Assembly (NCBI GenBank): GCA_016860685.1
Contig: BOJX01000013.1
Coordinates: 1 to 44,139 of the forward strand
From: Planctomycetota bacterium
Lineage (GTDB): Bacteria > Planctomycetota > Phycisphaerae > UBA1845
Length of the DNA stretch: 44,139 bases
Reading direction: 5' to 3'
Under the pieces are notes generated by a model. It was not told the DNA's origin, made no database searches, and saw only the letters and a program-made list of their open reading frames with translations. A program made the position numbers and the translations under genes. Shown in pieces: positions 41,658-44,139 of the stretch (its first letter is position 1; each line of letters starts with the position of its first letter).

Positions 41658-41999
41658 TTACTTGGTGTAGATGGTCTCGGCCAGCCCGGCGGCCAGCAGG
41701 TCGACGATCGTGGCGGCGATCGGCGTAGTCGGGCGGATGTCCCAGCCGCGGTCGAAATTCGCGGCGGTCGTCTGCGTGTCGAGGTGCTTGAGCCAGAGCT
41801 TCGAGATGCGGCTGTCGCCCAACTCGAAATCCGGCGACTCGGCGTGCTCGGGGAAGACCAGGGCGTCGAAGCGGTGCCCGGCGATCGTGCCGACCACCCA
41901 GGACCCGCCGCAGCTCGTGCGGCGCTGCACCTTCGTGATCCGCAGCGTCTCCAGGATCTCGCTCGCGTCCGGCGTCTGGTTCGTGTGGTTCGTTGTCAT
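41658..41999 (-). CDS. Small hypothetical protein (113 aa)
   Basis: ATG 41999 has GAAGGAG upstream. The product begins MTTNHTNQTPDASEILETLR and includes SCGGSWVVGTIAGHRFDALV and RISKLWLKHLDTQTTAANFD. The regular pattern looks like a folded alpha/beta domain. No family was recognised. It is another gene of the leftward array. Confidence 0.6.
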   Translation of the reverse strand: MTTNHTNQTPDASEILETLRITKVQRRTSCGGSWVVGTIAGHRFDALVFPEHAESPDFELGDSRISKLWLKHLDTQTTAANFDRGWDIRPTTPIAATIVDLLAAGLAETIYTK

Positions 42000-42026
42000 C
42001 GGCGTTTCTCCTTCGCGTTGCGACAG

Positions 42027-42392
42027 TCACATCAGTTCGCTGCTTTTCGCCGGGAATCCACTCGCGGGGCCGGAATTCTGCGATTTCTCAGCGGAATCTG
42101 CGGCCGGTCCGAGTGCGCTCTCAGGCGCGGCGGGAACCCGCCTTTCGCCCGCGCTCAGCATCGCGACCAGCGCGTCCAGCCCGGCGCCGCGGTCGTGGGC
42201 GCCATCCTGGTAGCCCTGCGCGTACGCCTGCAGCAGGGCGCGGCGGAGCTGCGGGACGCAGACCTCCTGGAAGTCGAGCCGATCCAGGCCGCGGCGCTCG
42301 AGCGTCTCGATCCCCAGGCGGCCCTGGGCGATGCCGGCCAGCAGCGCTTCGATGCGGGTGGGCGTGGTCGTCTTCGTCTTGCGCTTCGACAT
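42027..42392 (-). CDS. Small hypothetical protein, helical (121 aa)
   Basis: ATG 42392 follows GGAGGCAC. After a basic start (MSKRKTKTTTPTRIEALLAG) the protein is helical (RRALLQAYAQGYQDGAHDRG) and resembles small planctomycete phage proteins of unknown role. The C-terminal 35 residues, rich in Ser, Pro and Ala, are encoded by DNA partly repeated at 42949-42974, outside the array. Confidence 0.6.
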   Translation of the reverse strand: MSKRKTKTTTPTRIEALLAGIAQGRLGIETLERRGLDRLDFQEVCVPQLRRALLQAYAQGYQDGAHDRGAGLDALVAMLSAGERRVPAAPESALGPAADSAEKSQNSGPASGFPAKSSELM

Positions 42393-42422
42393 GGTTGTGC
42401 CTCCGTCCGGTGCGCCTTGCGC

Positions 42423-42656
42423 TCACCAGCCTTCGATCTCCCGGATCACCCGGCCGGTGAGCAGCGGAATGGCCCGGCCGTCGGGCGTGATGGCGTACAG
42501 GCTGGCCCCCGTGCGAGCCGCCGCCCGCCAGGCGGCGTTGAACGCGGTGCTGTGGCTGCGGAACGTCCGCGTGTCGCCCGTGACGCGGTAGCCGCCGTCG
42601 ATCTTCCGGATGCTGATGCGTGTGGTCCGCTTCGTTGTGTTGCGCTTCGTGGTCAT
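42423..42656 (-). CDS. Small hypothetical protein (77 aa)
   Basis: ATG 42656 lies behind CGAGGAGCAA. The product starts MTTKRNTTKRTTRISIRKID and continues GGYRVTGDTRTFRSHSTAFN. It looks like a small basic beta-alpha domain that could bind nucleic acid. The same GAGGAGCAA leader occurs before the next gene. Function unknown. Confidence 0.55.
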   Translation of the reverse strand: MTTKRNTTKRTTRISIRKIDGGYRVTGDTRTFRSHSTAFNAAWRAAARTGASLYAITPDGRAIPLLTGRVIREIEGW

Positions 42657-42686
42657 CGGGATTGCTCCTCGCGTTGGTCTGGGGGA

Positions 42687-42887
42687 TTACGCCGGCGTGG
42701 GAACGAACAACTCGCCGACCTCCCAGATCTCGCGGCCAGCCGCGGTCTGGACCAGGTACGACCAGGCGTCGACGCCGTTGCGGCGGAAGGTGCAGACTCG
42801 GACGATCTGGCCGGGCTCGCCGTCTTCGCGGCTGACCACCAGGGTCCCGGGCGTCAGGCGGCGGTTCGTTTTCGTGGTCGCGTTCAT
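42687..42887 (-). CDS. Small hypothetical protein (66 aa), first gene of leftward array
   Basis: ATG 42887 is chosen because CGAGGAGCAACG is just upstream; the longer open frame lacks any signal. The product begins MNATTKTNRRLTPGTLVVSR and has an all-beta pattern (GEPGQIVRVCTFRRNGVDAW), perhaps a small SH3-like barrel. It is the promoter-proximal gene of the leftward set. Function unknown. Confidence 0.55.
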   Translation of the reverse strand: MNATTKTNRRLTPGTLVVSREDGEPGQIVRVCTFRRNGVDAWSYLVQTAAGREIWEVGELFVPTPA

Positions 42888-43192
42888 CGTCGTTGCTCCT
42901 CGTGGTACGCGGCGTGCGTACAGACACATGAAGCCATGGGTTCGGCCCGGAATCCACTCGCTCCGCCAGAATTCCGAGACATTCTTGCTGTTCTTGGCGA
43001 CACGTCCGAGTCTGTCGCCAACATGGCCCTGAGAGCGCTCTCGGGCGCGCCCGGGTGGCCAGGACCCTCTACTGGTTACGTACGCGGCCACGGCGCGGCC
43101 CGGTGGCGGCGTGGGGCGTACCCGGGCAGCCACGGGACGGCGGCGGGCGTACCGGGGTGGCAGGTGGGCCGGGTCCTGCAGGAGGCGGCGTG
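42888..43192. other. Divergent intergenic region, probable promoters
   Basis: These 305 bases separate the leftward array from the rightward terminase genes and should contain both promoters. An exact 13-mer, GGAATCCACTCGC (42949-42961), plus GAATTC seven bases further on, repeats a block at 42053-42078. GAGAGCGCTCTC at 43030-43041 is a perfect 12-bp palindrome and a possible operator. No gene was found. No strong -10/-35 pair could be identified. Confidence 0.45.
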
Positions 43193-43402
43193 ATGGCGGA
43201 CGAGGCCCCGAAGCTGAAGCCGACGGCGCTGCCGCTGGCGGACGCGGCCCGGCTGCTGTCCGCCGTGGGCGGCCAGGTCGTGGCTGTCGAGATGCTGCAG
43301 GCGGACGTCACAGCCGGCGCGCCGACGAACGCCGACGGCACGCTCAACGTGGCGTCCTACGCCGCATGGCTCGTGAAGGAGATGGCCGCTCGTGCCGATT
43401 GA
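43193..43402 (+). CDS. Small terminase-associated DNA-binding-like protein
   Basis: ATG 43193 follows GGAGGCGGCG and gives 69 residues. KLKPTALPLADAARLLSAVG and NVASYAAWLVKEMAARAD match, in order and spacing, KLKPTELVRLLNSTPLG and LLRYVAWLVIERHRP at the N-terminus of the following terminase. It thus appears to be a free copy of that domain, probably helix-turn-helix and playing the role of a small terminase subunit. Its stop overlaps the terminase start by eleven bases. Confidence 0.6.
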   Translation: MADEAPKLKPTALPLADAARLLSAVGGQVVAVEMLQADVTAGAPTNADGTLNVASYAAWLVKEMAARAD

Positions 43403-44139
43403 CCCGCGCAAGTTGAAGCCGACCGAGCTCGTGCGGCTGCTCAACAGCACGCCGCTGGGTGAGGTCATCTCCGAGCGGCAGCTCCACCGCCACCGCTCGC
43501 GCGCAGGCTTTCGCATCGGCGACGGGCGGACGGTGGATCTCCTGCGCTACGTCGCGTGGCTGGTCATCGAGCGGCACCGGCCGAAGCCCGAGCCCGCCGG
43601 CCTGACCGGGTACGACGCCCACAAAGAGCGGGCCGCCCAGCGCAACCGGGAGATGGCGCTACTCGGCCGGGACATCGCCACTGGCGAATGGGTCCATCCG
43701 TCGCGCAACCCCGAACAGCGCGCTCGGGCGGAACGTGACTTCCGGTTCTTCTGCGAGGCATACCTCCCGCAGACGTTCCACCTGCCGTGGTCGCCTGACC
43801 ACCTAAAGGTGATCGCGAAGATCGAGCAGGCTGTGCTCGAGGGCGGTTTGTTCGCGATGGCGATGCCGCGCGGCAGCGGCAAGACGTCCCTGTGTGAAGT
43901 CGCCTGCCTGTGGGCGCTGGTCTGCGGCCATCGCGAGTTCGTCGCGCTGATCGGCAGCGACGAGGAGCACGCCGCCGGGATGCTCGACAGCATCAAGGTC
44001 GAGCTGGAAACCAACGACCTGCTCGAGGACGACTTCTCCGAAGTGGTCGGCCCCGTCCGCGCGCTGGAGGGCATTCATCAACGCGCTGCGGGCCAGCTCT
44101 ACCAGGGCAAGCAGACGCACGTCGGTTGGACGGCGCGCG
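43392..44139 (+). CDS. Phage terminase large subunit, 5' part
   Basis: GTG 43392 overlaps the preceding gene; the frame is open to the window edge (249 codons). Residues about 1-60 form a small domain related to the preceding protein. After a linker the ATPase begins: FHLPWSPDHLKVIAKIEQAV, then Walker A MAMPRGSGKTSLCEVACLWA and HREFVALIGSDEEHAAGML, typical of TerL-like packaging motors. The Walker B and nuclease domain lie beyond the window. It marks the start of the packaging and structural gene block. Confidence 0.88.
   Translation, partial: MPIDPRKLKPTELVRLLNSTPLGEVISERQLHRHRSRAGFRIGDGRTVDLLRYVAWLVIERHRPKPEPAGLTGYDAHKERAAQRNREMALLGRDIATGEWVHPSRNPEQRARAERDFRFFCEAYLPQTFHLPWSPDHLKVIAKIEQAVLEGGLFAMAMPRGSGKTSLCEVACLWALVCGHREFVALIGSDEEHAAGMLDSIKVELETNDLLEDDFSEVVGPVRALEGIHQRAAGQLYQGKQTHVGWTAR

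Noticed and set aside
39174-43193. A 1339-codon open frame on the + strand
   Set aside because: It lies opposite ten well-supported leftward genes, each with its own ribosome site. Its product is low-complexity Arg/Gly/Ala/Val with no domain. GC-rich codon bias leaves the antisense frame open.
15910-44139. A direct repeat of the tRNA-Asn 3' end marking a prophage att site
   Set aside because: I found no second copy of the tRNA 3' sequence to the right, and the only recombinase visible is a large serine type, which seldom uses tRNA genes.

Overview
The window looks like a chromosomal segment of a high-GC planctomycete, probably Phycisphaerae-like and possibly from a metagenome. The evidence is a pseudopilin of the planctomycete type with an H-x(9)-DG-like tail, a membrane protein ending in the CxCGYDLTGN...CPECG zinc ribbon, and the DUF2924 / large serine recombinase / small helix-turn-helix module common in that phylum. 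I could not run a search, so the taxonomy is inference.

Region 1 (1-7.5 kb) is a worn stretch of host or accessory DNA. It holds the last 41 codons of lysS, a hicBA toxin-antitoxin pair with a frameshift in each gene, and an intact Tat-exported amine oxidase followed by a 461-bp partial copy of itself. Next come a fragment of a DNA adenine methyltransferase interrupted by a 102-bp MITE-like element, a degenerate 21-bp tandem repeat, and two frameshifted paralogous genes. Those paralogs bracket two intact nucleases: a PolB-type 3'-5' exonuclease and a DnaQ-BRCT protein.

Region 2 (7.5-15.1 kb) is ordinary host sequence: a small membrane protein, a pseudopilin, purD, a sugar-type binding lipoprotein, gamma-glutamyltranspeptidase and a zinc alcohol dehydrogenase.

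Region 3 (15.2-21.4 kb) has a degraded gene with a second MITE-like insertion, then tRNA-Asn(GTT) with a promoter and terminator. After these comes an RNA-repair operon, Hen1 / DUF1963 / Pnkp. Hen1 and Pnkp are the known bacterial RNA sealing and 2'-O-methylation pair. The DUF1963 gene, translationally coupled between them, is the unusual part. Clusters of GTTAAC motifs flank the operon.

Region 4 (21.5-44.1 kb) is a prophage or prophage-derived element. It starts with the DUF2924-recombinase module and remnants of a second such module. An unrecognised two-gene unit follows (SAP-like N-terminus, then zinc ribbon plus winged helix), then a sigma factor. The replication and recombination block comprises a PD-(D/E)XK nuclease, a Sak4-like ATPase, a DUF669 protein, RusA, an SF2 helicase, two ParB-domain DNA methyltransferases and a primase-helicase. 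An iteron-like cluster of GGTGAA motifs lies behind the primase gene. Two host-like genes and a leftward array of eight small genes, one with a HARE-HTH domain, come next. The window ends in the terminase large subunit, whose N-terminal domain appears to duplicate the small protein encoded just upstream.

The best candidates for something undescribed are the DUF1963-containing RNA-repair operon, the SAP / zinc-ribbon gene pair, the paired exonucleases between broken paralogs, and the duplicated terminase DNA-binding domain.
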